Shown: one piece after another, positions 47,170 through 56,010 of the stretch
How the letters are laid out: the number at the start of each line of letters is the position of its first letter
Numbering within the stretch: position 1 is the first letter of the stretch
Source of the DNA: Pseudanabaena sp. Chao 1811
GTDB lineage: Bacteria > Cyanobacteriota > Cyanobacteriia > Pseudanabaenales > Pseudanabaenaceae
Assembly (NCBI RefSeq): GCF_027942295.1
Contig: NZ_CP101416.1
Coordinates: 1,821,501 to 1,885,500 of the forward strand
Length of the DNA stretch: 64,000 nucleotides
Direction of reading: 5' to 3'
Made by a program: the position numbers and the translations under genes
Notes under the pieces: generated by a model
What the model was told of the DNA's origin: nothing
The model's input: only the letters and a program-made list of their open reading frames with translations
The model's database searches: none

Positions 47170-48216
47170 ATGACTACCCTATCGGAAATGCCAATTTCTA
47201 CACAGAAATCAGGCGATCGCCATCCTACTTATCCCCTCAGCATTGCGCCTATGATGGATCGCACCGATCGCCATTATCGATATTTCATGCGCCAGATTAC
47301 GCGACGAACTTTGCTCTATACGGAAATGGTGACGAGTGCCGCAATTAAGCATGGCGATAAAGACTATCTTTTGGGCTTCTCGTCTGCGGAAAATCCCCTT
47401 GCCTTACAGGTTGGCGGCGACAATCCTCAAGACCTCGCTGAATGTGCGCGGATTGCCGCAGCGATGGGCTATGACGAAATTAATTTGAATGTGGGATGCC
47501 CAAGCGATCGCGTCCAGAGTGGACATTTTGGCGCTTGCTTAATGAAAACTCCCCATCTAGTTGCGAAATGTATTGAGGCAATGGTTGCGGCGACGCAGAT
47601 TCCTGTATCGGTCAAGCATCGGATTGGGGTTGATGATTTAGACGGCTATGAGGATATGCAGAACTTTGTACGCATTCTCTCAGAAGCTGGTTGTCAGCGT
47701 TTCTCAGTCCATGCGCGAAAGGCATGGTTACAGGGGCTTAGTCCCAAGGATAATCGCGAAATTCCACCTTTGCGTTATGCCGATGTGCATCGATTAAAGC
47801 AAGAGTTTCCACATTTATTTATTGAAATTAATGGTGGGTTTACGACTCTAGAGCAAGCCCATGAGCATTTGCAGTACGTTGATGCGGTGATGATTGGTCG
47901 CGCTGCCTATGACAATCCTTATCTCTTTGCAACTAGCGATCGCGAGTTCTTTGGTGATGAGTCACCGATTCGTAATCGAGTGGAAGTTGCTGAGGCAATG
48001 ATTCCCTATATCGATGCATGGACTGGTAGGGGCTTGAAGTTAAATAAAATCACGCGCCATATGTTGCAACTGTTTCATGGTCAAGCTGGTAGCCGCCTTT
48101 GGAAACGCATTCTCACCGATAAATCCTGCATTACTGGCGCAGGTTCTGAGGTAATCCGCGAGGCAATTAGAGCAGTTACGGATTTAGATTCATCCTCCCG
48201 CGTAGCGGGAGGATGA
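47170..48216 (+). CDS. dusA: tRNA-dihydrouridine synthase A
   Basis: A 348-residue FMN- and NADPH-dependent enzyme reducing uridines in the tRNA D-loop. Landmarks: APMMDRTDRHYR, TEMVTSAAI, LNVGCPSDRVQSGHFGACLM (catalytic Cys123), VKHRIGVDD, SVHARKAWLQGLSP and INGGFTT, the DusA subfamily pattern. The final residues DSSSRVAGG and the TGA stop are encoded inside a palindrome (48186-48220), so a repeat element has replaced the original end of the gene. Confidence 0.95.
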   Translation: MTTLSEMPISTQKSGDRHPTYPLSIAPMMDRTDRHYRYFMRQITRRTLLYTEMVTSAAIKHGDKDYLLGFSSAENPLALQVGGDNPQDLAECARIAAAMGYDEINLNVGCPSDRVQSGHFGACLMKTPHLVAKCIEAMVAATQIPVSVKHRIGVDDLDGYEDMQNFVRILSEAGCQRFSVHARKAWLQGLSPKDNREIPPLRYADVHRLKQEFPHLFIEINGGFTTLEQAHEHLQYVDAVMIGRAAYDNPYLFATSDREFFGDESPIRNRVEVAEAMIPYIDAWTGRGLKLNKITRHMLQLFHGQAGSRLWKRILTDKSCITGAGSEVIREAIRAVTDLDSSSRVAGG

Positions 48217-48220
48217 ATCT
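48186..48220. repeat. Hairpin providing the dusA stop codon
   Basis: A perfect 16-bp stem, agattcatcctcccgc-gta-gcgggaggatgaatct. The dusA TGA (48214-48216) lies in its right arm. It is also 3' of the convergent CHAT gene (stop 48225), so it can terminate both transcripts. Confidence 0.75.
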
Positions 48221-48224
48221 ATGC

Positions 48225-51200
48225 TTAAAATCCATTGCCAATTAGAATAAAGGCTGACCAGTAATAGGGATGATTGAATTCAGATTTGGGACTGCGAATT
48301 AGAGATAGTTGCGCTTGGCGCAAGCTCTCCACTTTGGAGAATTTCTCTTTTTGTAATTCTCCATAAAAAATATCCATCAGGGCTTGAGTACCGCCATCGG
48401 AAACAGTCCACAACGATGCGATCGCGGCTTTTGCCCCTGTTCTTTGCATTTGATACCCAAAGCCTAAAATCTCTTCGCCGCCGCCCACTACGCCGCCTAA
48501 AGCCGTTTGGCAAGCGCTTAATACCACTAAATCTACCGCAGGCATTTTCAGATTTTGGATTTCGCGGAGACTGAGGCGATCGCCATTGCCGAGAAGAATA
48601 AAAGATTCTTCGGGTTTGCCACTGACAAATGCTGCATGGGTAGCGAGATGGATAATGTTGTAACTGCTCTTTGGTTCGATGATTTCATTGCGCTGAAACG
48701 ATGAGTTAAATAACTTGGTCGTATTAGGAATAATCGCACCTAAATTTTCAACTTCTTTCCCCGCAAAGGGTAAACCTGTAAAGGCAAATTTTTGCTCGCC
48801 GACATTAAACTCATACTTGCCTTGACTAAAGGCAGCCGCAATTACATTGGGCTTGAAGGCAGTTTGCGAACCGAGGCGGAATAAATTAATTGCCGTGATG
48901 TGATTAATGGCATAATTCTCAATCAACCATTGCTTGCCGTCGTAGAGAGCGGCTAGGGGAATATAGCGTAACTGTCCATCGGGGGCGTAGATAATTGTTT
49001 GGATTTGATGTTTTTGCAGATCTGCGGCAATCGGCTTAATCATCCATTCATAAAGTTTCTTGCCTGAATCTTGAACGTCAAAGGAATTGGCATCTTGGAG
49101 GTCATTGCGAAAAGTAGCGATCGCACTTTGCAATTCAGTTTGACTAATTTTGATGGTGCGATGGATAGGGGGAGTATCGGGAATAAATAGAACGAGTTCG
49201 AGGCGATCACCTAAAATTAAGGGATAAAATAAGGCTGTCCTTTGGGGAAACTGGGCTGTTTGAATGAGGCTTTTTAAACGTTCTTGGAGACTGAGATAAG
49301 CCTTAAGTTTGAGGTTGTCTGCGATCGCATTTTGTTGCAGATTTTTCTCGATGGTCTGCACATTATTGCTATCAAATAAACTGACCAATTTTTGATTTGC
49401 CTCTAGTTGGATTTTGCTGATTTCCGCAATTCTTGCTTGTTGAGTGTCATTGGGATTGGGCAGCTTACGCAGTGAGTCCAATTCATTATTAAAACTATTG
49501 GCTTGGGATTCAACTTCAGCAATTAGTTTGGATAGAGATTGTTCCTGTGGCAATAGTTCGATTCCCTGAGCGGTGATGTCATTGCCCTTAACATCTTGGA
49601 GATAGTCTTGCAATTCTTGGACTTTGAGCAGATCTAGTACCTGTAAAGCTTCCATGACTCGCCTCTGTTCTAACAGCATACTTGCTAGACCTCGATAGAT
49701 GTCAGACACGGACTGTTTAAATGCGTTCTGATCTTCACGGGAGAGACTGCGGATATCTTTACGAATTGACTCACGGACATTCACTGACAGCTTATAGAAA
49801 TAAATGGCAAATTCCATACGTCCCTGCTCTGCCATTAAACCACCCATATTCCCAAGGGCAATACTTTCACCACGCCGATTTCCTGTTTGGCGATCCAATT
49901 GTAAGGATTGCTGATAGGTGGCGAAGGCTTGGTTGGGCTTGCCTTGGTATTTGGAAACTAGACCAATATTATTGAGGATGGTGGCTTCAGTGACGCGATC
50001 GCCAACTTTTCTGACCACTACTAGAGCTTTTTGGAGGAAATCCATCGCATCGGCATACTTTGTCTGATCGATCGCGATCGAAGCAAGGTTATTGAGGGTG
50101 ACAGACTGGGAGCCGAGATCCCCTGTATCTAAGGCTAATTGAAAAGCTTGGAAGTATGATTCTAAGGCTTTGTCAATTTCCTTGAGGCGGCGATAGGCGA
50201 GACCGATATTACTGAGAATTGATGATTGAGCGCGTAGATCTTTTCTTTGCTTAGCGATCGCCAATGACCGACGGAAAAAATCTAGTGCTTTGTTGGGTTG
50301 AGCTAAGTTGTTATAGAGTAGTCCAATACTATTCAGGGTATTGCCCTCATTGCGGCGATCTCCAATTTCTTGGTTAATCGCTAAGGCTTGTTGATAGAAC
50401 TGGAGCGCTTTGGCATAGTCACTGAGCTTCCGATAGACTGCCCCGACATTGCGTAAAGTATTTCCTTCTTCTTTACGATTCCCCTGTTCGCGCCAAATTT
50501 TCAGAGACTGCTCATAAAATTCTAAAGCTGTTTTCGGTTGCCCAATCGTATCGTAGGCATAGCCCAAATTATTCAAAGTTACACCTTCCCCCAATGGATC
50601 GCGAATGGATTTGCGGGTAGATATTGCCTGCTCATAAGAGGCGATCGCACTGCGAAAGTCTCCAAGTTTTTCGTAGGTTTTGCCAATATTATTGATTATT
50701 CTTCCTAATTGTTTGAGATCCCCCATTTGTTTAAAAAGAGTTAGGGTTTGCTGGCGATAGTTCAGGGATTCGGAATATTTCTCTAAATCACTATAAATAT
50801 CACCAACTGTTTTTAGTGTAAGTGCTTCCCAATAGGTTCTACCCATAGACCGAAATATGGGTAAAGCTTCGAGATATTTAGCGATCGCCTGCTGCTTTTG
50901 CTGACTATTGCCATCATTAATTTTTGTCGCTTCCATAAAAGCAACTTCCGCCGCAATATATTTACGATCTGCATCGGTTGCAATGCGTAAGTCCTCAATC
51001 GCAAAGCTAAATTTCCCCGATAATTTCGGATCTAAAGTCTTGATAACTAGTTTATATTCCCCTGAAACCTTCGCGATCGCGGATATCACCTCTGTACCTT
51101 CATCTTCATTCGGACTATCGGAATTAGCGATTTCTTTCCCCTCTGGGCTGAATAGCGTCACCACTAGATCAATTCCCTGCTGTTGTACCAGAATCCGTAC

Positions 51201-51407
51201 AAACTGCCCAGACTGCAAAGCGATGGGAAAACTACGGGACTCACCATTTTGAATTGTTTGAGTTGTTGCTGTTTGGGCAGTTGTTGGTGATGGAGCAATA
51301 ATTACTGACGGCAAAAAGGAACTAGTTACAATAATTGAGGTGGCGAGAAGGTTATGGAGATAAGTTCTCTTGATTTTGAAGTAATTAGTTCTAGGCTGCT
51401 GAATCAT
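48225..51407 (-). CDS. Secreted PPC-TPR-CHAT caspase-like protein 3
   Basis: 1060 residues. After a signal peptide (about 1-45) comes a pre-peptidase C-terminal (PPC) beta-sandwich (about 55-150: SRSFPIALQSGQFVRILVQQ to SGEYKLVIKT). About ten 40-residue TPR units fill about 155-550. The linker is EALQVLDLLKVQELQDYLQ. A Gln-rich insertion near 630-690 is absent from the other two paralogues. The CHAT domain has His924 in HLATHAAF and Cys966 in VLSACQTALGG, both intact. PPC domains are found in secreted bacterial proteases, supporting export. The gene is monocistronic as far as seen. Confidence 0.9.
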   Translation of the reverse strand: MIQQPRTNYFKIKRTYLHNLLATSIIVTSSFLPSVIIAPSPTTAQTATTQTIQNGESRSFPIALQSGQFVRILVQQQGIDLVVTLFSPEGKEIANSDSPNEDEGTEVISAIAKVSGEYKLVIKTLDPKLSGKFSFAIEDLRIATDADRKYIAAEVAFMEATKINDGNSQQKQQAIAKYLEALPIFRSMGRTYWEALTLKTVGDIYSDLEKYSESLNYRQQTLTLFKQMGDLKQLGRIINNIGKTYEKLGDFRSAIASYEQAISTRKSIRDPLGEGVTLNNLGYAYDTIGQPKTALEFYEQSLKIWREQGNRKEEGNTLRNVGAVYRKLSDYAKALQFYQQALAINQEIGDRRNEGNTLNSIGLLYNNLAQPNKALDFFRRSLAIAKQRKDLRAQSSILSNIGLAYRRLKEIDKALESYFQAFQLALDTGDLGSQSVTLNNLASIAIDQTKYADAMDFLQKALVVVRKVGDRVTEATILNNIGLVSKYQGKPNQAFATYQQSLQLDRQTGNRRGESIALGNMGGLMAEQGRMEFAIYFYKLSVNVRESIRKDIRSLSREDQNAFKQSVSDIYRGLASMLLEQRRVMEALQVLDLLKVQELQDYLQDVKGNDITAQGIELLPQEQSLSKLIAEVESQANSFNNELDSLRKLPNPNDTQQARIAEISKIQLEANQKLVSLFDSNNVQTIEKNLQQNAIADNLKLKAYLSLQERLKSLIQTAQFPQRTALFYPLILGDRLELVLFIPDTPPIHRTIKISQTELQSAIATFRNDLQDANSFDVQDSGKKLYEWMIKPIAADLQKHQIQTIIYAPDGQLRYIPLAALYDGKQWLIENYAINHITAINLFRLGSQTAFKPNVIAAAFSQGKYEFNVGEQKFAFTGLPFAGKEVENLGAIIPNTTKLFNSSFQRNEIIEPKSSYNIIHLATHAAFVSGKPEESFILLGNGDRLSLREIQNLKMPAVDLVVLSACQTALGGVVGGGEEILGFGYQMQRTGAKAAIASLWTVSDGGTQALMDIFYGELQKEKFSKVESLRQAQLSLIRSPKSEFNHPYYWSAFILIGNGF

Positions 51408-51429
51408 GGCAATTGCTATCCTAATGTGC

Positions 51430-51536
51430 TTATAGCGGTTTTCATTTTGCCGTAGTCAAAATGAAAACCGCAAACCCTTACTGTGATTCTTTTTCGTTTT
51501 ACAAATGAGTGCATATTCATTTGTAAAACGCTATAG
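51430..51536. repeat. CTATAGC-ended element with two hairpins (family B)
   Basis: The ends are cttatagcggttttcatttt and (complement) ctatagcgttttacaaatg. Inside are two perfect hairpins: 51435-51471 (cggttttcattttg stem) and 51495-51530 (cgttttacaaatga stem). It lies upstream of CHAT 3. Confidence 0.65.
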
Positions 51537-51596
51537 GAGACGAATCAAGTGATGGCATCTAAAAATTCTAAGTAGCTCAGCATCGTTAGCAACTAA

Positions 51597-51645
51597 ACCC
51601 ATATTGTTGTGCCGTCCGCTACGCGGACGGCACAACAATATGGGT
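51597..51645. repeat. Hairpin with ccatattgttgtgcc core, copy 2
   Basis: A 23-bp perfect stem with a tac loop, acccatattgttgtgccgtc followed by cgc and the mirrored arm. The outer 15 bases are identical to the hairpin at 45186-45230, 6.4 kb away. The 51408-51709 interval otherwise contains only the family B element and the promoter side of the next gene. Confidence 0.75.
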
Positions 51646-51709
51646 TGTAAGCTTACTTATGCTTAACTACTTATAATCTTTGCAGCTTTTTATTATATCG
51701 GTGGTAATT

Positions 51710-52141
51710 ATGACAATATCTTCATCATCTCGTATGGAGATTCTCTCAGATCTAATGTCAGAATTAATCGAAATTTTGCGCGATCGCCAAGGTGATACAT
51801 GGGCAGCAATCGTCCGTATTGCCTCTGGTAAATCTGCCACCATTGCGATCGATGATACTCGTCTTTATCTACAAGCAGAAGGTGGTCAGGACTTAAAGAT
51901 CACAATTACTGAAGCCGAACCTGAAGCGAATAATTCCTTTGAGAGTACAGGTGAAGCTTTGCGTGATGTTATGTTTGGTAGATCTTCCCTTGATAAAGCT
52001 GTTGCCTCTGGCAAAATCTTTATCCGTGCTGGTTTTGGTGACTTATTGAAGATCCGTGCGGTTGTGGCTTCAGTTCTGACAGATGCTACTAATGAGCCAA
52101 GATTACAAAATCTGTGGGAAAGGTTTGAGCGGGAATGGTAG
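51710..52141 (+). CDS. Small protein with possible SCP2-like fold
   Basis: ATG 51710 follows GGTGG at suitable spacing and gives 143 residues. An upstream in-frame ATG at 51680 is less likely. The body (IASGKSATIAIDDTRLYLQA, DLKITITEAE, GEALRDVMFGRSSLDKAVAS, GKIFIRAGFGDLLKI) follows the order of an SCP2 sterol-carrier domain. That order is strands, then an acidic loop, then a helix with the G.SL..A...G.i...G pattern. The first 30 residues are a helix. SCP2 assignment is tentative. It is convergent with ccdA. Confidence 0.6.
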   Translation: MTISSSSRMEILSDLMSELIEILRDRQGDTWAAIVRIASGKSATIAIDDTRLYLQAEGGQDLKITITEAEPEANNSFESTGEALRDVMFGRSSLDKAVASGKIFIRAGFGDLLKIRAVVASVLTDATNEPRLQNLWERFEREW

Positions 52142-52184
52142 TCCCAAAAGAGAGTTACACCACAACTCTCTTTGAGAAGAGGGA

Positions 52185-52931
52185 TTATGTAATCTTACTC
52201 AAAATGGAAAGAGTTCCAAATCCAATGAGAATGATCCCGCTTCCCCAGTTGAGCCAACTTGACCAACGCCGCAATTCTAAAAACTGTTTGATGATGCCCG
52301 TAAATGTTCCTGCGATCGCTAAAGGTAGTACTGAGCCGATCGCATAGGCTAACAAAAACTCTGTGCCGACAAGTAAGTTGCCTGAGCCTGAAACCCAAGC
52401 TAAAAGTGTGACTAATACTGGTGTGCTGCAAGGGGAAGCGACAAAGCCAAAGGATAAACCGATTAATAGCGATCGCAATCCCTTGGGCAGATTTTGCGAT
52501 ACTTCCCAATTACCAAAGCTGGGCAAGCGCAAAGAAATTACTTCCAATAGCTGTAATCCCATCGCGATCGCAATTATTCCCATCACCACTGACCAGCCCC
52601 AAGCCGTCTGCCCATAGATTTTGCCAAGCAAAGCCGCCGCTAGTCCAAAACCTGTCAGAGTGATCGCAAATCCTAAACAGAACCAAGCGGACTGTAGCGC
52701 CGCTTTCCATGTGCTTTTTGACTCATAGCCGCCAATATAGCCAATGGTGAGTGGCAACATCGATAGGGTGCAGGGGGTGAGACTAGTGACTAGTCCTGCT
52801 AAAAATACGACTCCCACACTTGTCCATGAGGCTTGATTGAGTTGGCTATTTACCAAAGCATCGGCCCATTGCTCAAGTTGATAAAACCAGTTGGGTAGCG
52901 ATCGCGCTAAAGTTTCGATAAATTGCAGCAT
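52185..52931 (-). CDS. ccdA: Cytochrome c biogenesis protein CcdA
   Basis: A 248-residue membrane protein with about six helices that carries reducing power from thioredoxin across the thylakoid or plasma membrane for haem attachment to c-type cytochromes. The two transport cysteines sit in TSLTPCTLSMLPL and FVASPCSTPVLV, the family motifs. ATG 52929-52931. The partner Ccs1/CcsA and CcmG-like genes are not in the window. Confidence 0.93.
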   Translation of the reverse strand: MLQFIETLARSLPNWFYQLEQWADALVNSQLNQASWTSVGVVFLAGLVTSLTPCTLSMLPLTIGYIGGYESKSTWKAALQSAWFCLGFAITLTGFGLAAALLGKIYGQTAWGWSVVMGIIAIAMGLQLLEVISLRLPSFGNWEVSQNLPKGLRSLLIGLSFGFVASPCSTPVLVTLLAWVSGSGNLLVGTEFLLAYAIGSVLPLAIAGTFTGIIKQFLELRRWSSWLNWGSGIILIGFGTLSILSKIT

Positions 52932-53015
52932 ATTCGGGTAGTGATCTAGTAGGCATGATGGATAGAGTCAAGTGCTAACCATCATGCTTTGAAAATATAT
53001 TGTTAGAAAATATTG

Positions 53016-54509
53016 TTAGAAACGATCTATTAATTTGTACTTGGTATCATGATTCGGTTTTGCGCCTTCACCACAGGTGCGCGGAGTTGGCAAAATTTTG
53101 GTGGGATTAGCAATCCCTTGTGGGTCAAATGCCTCACGCACCCATTGCATCGTTTCTAAGTCTGACTCGCTAAACATCTCTGGCATATAGCATTTCTTAT
53201 CCGCACCGATGCCATGTTCGCCCGAAATGCTACCACCTACGCGCACACAGAGTTTGAGGATCTCACCGCCTAATTTTTCTACGGTTTCTAAAGCACCAGC
53301 TTCGGCATTGTTATACAAAATTAATGGATGTAAATTCCCGTCTCCTGCATGGAAGACATTGGCAACATAGTAGCCATATTCTTCACTCAGTCTGGCAATC
53401 TCTTGTAACACATAGGTCAACTTGGTGCGGGGAATCACACCATCTTGCACATAGTAGTCAGGACTGAGACGACCCATCGCTGCAAAGGCTGCCTTTCTAC
53501 CCTTCCAAAGTCTGAGCCTTTGTTCAGGATCGCTAGCCGTAGTCACATTCCTAGCTCCATTTTGATAACAAATAGCTTCGACTCGTTTTGCATTTTCAGC
53601 AACTTCACTCTCTAAGCCATCAATCTCAATTAAGAGAATGGATGCTGCGTCACGGGGATAGCAATTGGTGGCAACTGTATCCTCTACGGCATTGATGCTC
53701 ATGTTGTCCATGATTTCCATTCCCCCCGGAATGATGCCAGCACTGATTACGTCAGACACAGTTGAGCCTGCGGCTTCTACGGTGGTGAAATCTGCTAAGA
53801 GTACTTGGATGGATTCCGCCGATTTGAGAATCTTTAATGTAACTTCGGTGGTAATGCCAAGGGTTCCTTCGGAACCAACGAAAATGCCCGTGAGATCATA
53901 CCCCGGACTTTCGGGGATTTTGCTGCCGATATCTTTAATTGAGCCATCGGGTAATACTATTTTTGCCCCCAGCACATGATTGGTCGTCACCCCATATTTT
54001 AAGCAATGCACTCCCCCTGAGTTTTCGGCAACATTACCACCGATAGAGCAGATGATTTGGCTAGAAGGATCGGGAGCATAGTAGAAGCCTGCACCACTGA
54101 CAGCTTGCGTCACCCAGTTATTGATTACCCCCGGTTGCACGACTACGCGCTGGTTTTCGAGATCAACTTCTAAGATCTTTCGCATCCGTGAGGTAATAAT
54201 CAGTACGGATTCAGGTAAGGGTAACGCGCCCCCTGATAGCCCTGTCCCCGAACCCCGCGCCACAAAGGGAAGTTTGTAGCGATCGCATATTTTTACAACT
54301 GCTGCTACTTCCTCAGTAGTATTCGGCAAAACAGCGATCGCAGGTTGTTGTTTGTAGCTGGTCAGTCCGTCACACTCGTAGGCGATTAGCTCTTCGCGAG
54401 TACGGACAACATAGCGATCGCCAACAATCTCGATAAAGGCGTTAGCGATCGCTTGCCAATCAATAGGTTGTGATGATGCGGTTTGAGGAATAGTAGCGAT
54501 CGCAGTCAT
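53016..54509 (-). CDS. glcD: Glycolate dehydrogenase FAD subunit GlcD
   Basis: A 497-residue FAD-linked oxidoreductase of the photorespiratory pathway, oxidising glycolate to glyoxylate. The FAD-binding PCMH domain includes PFVARGSGTGLSGGALP and CSIGGNVAENSGGVHCLKYG. The C-terminal cap includes DGNLHPLI and GSISGEHGIGADK. Length is typical of GlcD. The GlcE and GlcF subunits are not adjacent. The mostly polar 25-residue N-terminus argues for a cytoplasmic or peripheral location. Confidence 0.93.
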   Translation of the reverse strand: MTAIATIPQTASSQPIDWQAIANAFIEIVGDRYVVRTREELIAYECDGLTSYKQQPAIAVLPNTTEEVAAVVKICDRYKLPFVARGSGTGLSGGALPLPESVLIITSRMRKILEVDLENQRVVVQPGVINNWVTQAVSGAGFYYAPDPSSQIICSIGGNVAENSGGVHCLKYGVTTNHVLGAKIVLPDGSIKDIGSKIPESPGYDLTGIFVGSEGTLGITTEVTLKILKSAESIQVLLADFTTVEAAGSTVSDVISAGIIPGGMEIMDNMSINAVEDTVATNCYPRDAASILLIEIDGLESEVAENAKRVEAICYQNGARNVTTASDPEQRLRLWKGRKAAFAAMGRLSPDYYVQDGVIPRTKLTYVLQEIARLSEEYGYYVANVFHAGDGNLHPLILYNNAEAGALETVEKLGGEILKLCVRVGGSISGEHGIGADKKCYMPEMFSESDLETMQWVREAFDPQGIANPTKILPTPRTCGEGAKPNHDTKYKLIDRF

Positions 54510-54561
54510 GTTGTAAGGTCAAAGTAACAACTAAATTTTATCCTACAGCGCTTTTAGACAT

Positions 54562-54611
54562 AAAGCCCAAAAGAGAGTTATAGAGCATACCGCAACTCTC
54601 TTTTAGGCTTT
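54562..54611. repeat. Hairpin upstream of glcD, between glcD and clpS
   Basis: The arms aaagcccaaaagagagtt and aactctcttttaggcttt pair with one bulge around a 14-base loop. The sequence acataaagcccaaaaga is shared with 17594-17609, and the flanking ctacagcg and ctata resemble family B ends. Confidence 0.55.
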
Positions 54612-54641
54612 GGGTTTCCTAACACAATTGGCTACCGCTAT

Positions 54642-54753
54642 AATTAACGTCAGTTCGACGAAGGCGGAAAATGGTAAAAATCGCTAAGCGATTTTTACCA
54701 TTTTCCGCCACTTGTGCGGCGCGAAGCGCCGTTATCGAACTCACGTTATAATT
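54642..54753. repeat. MITE-like palindrome, family A copy 4
   Basis: The ends aattaacgtcagttcga and (complement) aattataacgtgagttcga are the best-conserved family A termini in the window. The interior carries a 46-nt hairpin (ggcggaaaatggtaaaaatc stem, 54664-54709) and a gcggcgcgaagcgccg segment. The right end lies 25 bp before the clpS start, so it occupies the clpS promoter or leader. Confidence 0.8.
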
Positions 54754-54778
54754 AACACATAGAGCGTTAGTTGAGATT

Positions 54779-55087
54779 ATGGCTATTTTTGCTGCTGTGC
54801 AAACTCCCGAAAAAGTTAAAGATACCGTGCGGGAAATAGTACGCAAGCCTTACCCCAAATATAAGGTCATTGTGTTGAATGACGATTTCAATACTTTTGA
54901 ACATGTTTCTGAGTGTTTAATGAAATACATCCCAAACATGACGGATGATCTTGCTTGGGAATTAACCAATCAAATCCATTTTGAAGGCTTAGCGATCGTT
55001 TGGGTGGGACCAATGGAGCAGGCTGAGCTTTATCACGCGCAGTTAAAGCAATCGGGCTTAACGATGGCTCCTCTCGAAGCTGAGTAA
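54779..55087 (+). CDS. clpS: ATP-dependent Clp protease adaptor ClpS
   Basis: A 102-residue adaptor that delivers N-degron substrates to the ClpAP/ClpCP protease. The N-end-rule binding pocket is visible in VIVLNDDFNTFEHV and the family pattern runs through CLMKYIPNMTDDLAWEL, with ...AIVWVGPMEQAELYHAQL. The N-terminal 25 residues are the flexible part. A family A element sits immediately upstream and may carry or replace part of its promoter. Confidence 0.95.
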   Translation: MAIFAAVQTPEKVKDTVREIVRKPYPKYKVIVLNDDFNTFEHVSECLMKYIPNMTDDLAWELTNQIHFEGLAIVWVGPMEQAELYHAQLKQSGLTMAPLEAE

Positions 55088-55105
55088 GCCAATAATCTTT
55101 TGAAG

Positions 55106-55582
55106 CTAGTTCGGATAAAAATCTTGATTAAGAATTTGCACGGTGTTATAGGGACATATTGATGGTAAGTCCTTCTTGTCGAAAGGTGTTTCTTTGACAA
55201 CAAGAGCGATCGCTTGTTTGTAGGATCTAGCGATCGCTTCTTCGACATAGGGCTTGAGACTAGGGTTATCAACTAAAAGCTCTTGAATTTCCTCGCGCTG
55301 TAAGTCAATGGTGATACGCCAACTTTTGCCTCGTAGTTGGGGTTGGTATTCCCACTTGAGTAAATGCCCAATCAAAACTCCAAAGCGATTGCGTAATTCC
55401 TGTTGCTGTTGCTTACCCAAGGATTCAATCTCCTCCGCCAAATTCTCTAAATCTAAACCCTGTAATTGTCCAAGACGTAGCAATTTTGCTTGTTCCTGTG
55501 TCCATCCGTAAAAGTCTTGTTCGTAACTATTGACAGAGTGATGAGAAGTCAGATTAGGCAAATCACTTGTATTTAGCATCAT
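55106..55582 (-). CDS. DUF29 family protein
   Basis: The start is ATG 55580-55582 (or 55577-55579), supported by AGAGGTG just upstream, giving about 158 residues. The open frame extends to 55633 but without a better site. The sequence is typical DUF29, a cyanobacteria-enriched helical family: YEQDFYGWTQEQAKLLRLGQ, LDLENLAEEIESLGKQQQQEL, LLKWEYQPQLRG, SWRITIDLQREEI and CPYNTVQILNQDFYP. Biochemical function is unknown. Confidence 0.9.
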   Translation of the reverse strand: MMLNTSDLPNLTSHHSVNSYEQDFYGWTQEQAKLLRLGQLQGLDLENLAEEIESLGKQQQQELRNRFGVLIGHLLKWEYQPQLRGKSWRITIDLQREEIQELLVDNPSLKPYVEEAIARSYKQAIALVVKETPFDKKDLPSICPYNTVQILNQDFYPN

Positions 55583-55757
55583 GACACCTCTGTTAGTCGT
55601 TTTTTGGCTGAGATTGCGAGAAACACCACCCATACTTATATTCTAATGACTTTTATGCTAAGGACTTTGTAGAACTTGGGTTTCAGTTAATAGTGACCCA
55701 ATGGTATCATTTCTGCTTTGATATAGATCTTCCATTCCAAGATTGAATTTACCAGAA

Positions 55758-55919
55758 CTATCCGTGCTTCTGTGTTTTGCGACGACGGGCAGCAATGCGC
55801 TTTGCAAGAGCAAGCATTTGATCGTTAACAATTGCTCCGCCAGCGTCGATCTCTTCTAGGAGTTTCTTCGCAGCAAGCCCTGAAACAGGTTTAGATTGGG
55901 TATGGAGAGGATATTTCAT
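55758..55919 (-). CDS. Small basic protein, possibly frameshifted
   Basis: ATG 55917-55919 opens a 53-residue frame that begins MKYPLHTQSKPVSGL, continues with a Leu/Ala helix, then AKRIAARRRKTQKHG before TAG. A one-base shift at the end of this frame joins it to a further open stretch to TAG 55658 that reads like protein (SGKFNLGMEDLYQSRNDTIG). A frameshifted gene of about 86 codons is therefore possible. It lies upstream of the DUF29 gene on the same strand. No family is known to me. An antitoxin-like role is only a guess from size and charge. Confidence 0.4.
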   Translation of the reverse strand: MKYPLHTQSKPVSGLAAKKLLEEIDAGGAIVNDQMLALAKRIAARRRKTQKHG

Positions 55920-56010
55920 GACAGGGTGATAATCTCTACAGGTTCATCATAACAAGTGAAAAAAGCAGCAAATGCCCAAAAGTTGAAGGCGATCGCAAAA
56001 ATCGTCACGA

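Noticed and set aside
22705-51407. TPR-CHAT proteins as Csx29 (type III-E CRISPR) partners
   Set aside because: All three carry signal peptides and no Cas effector is in the window.
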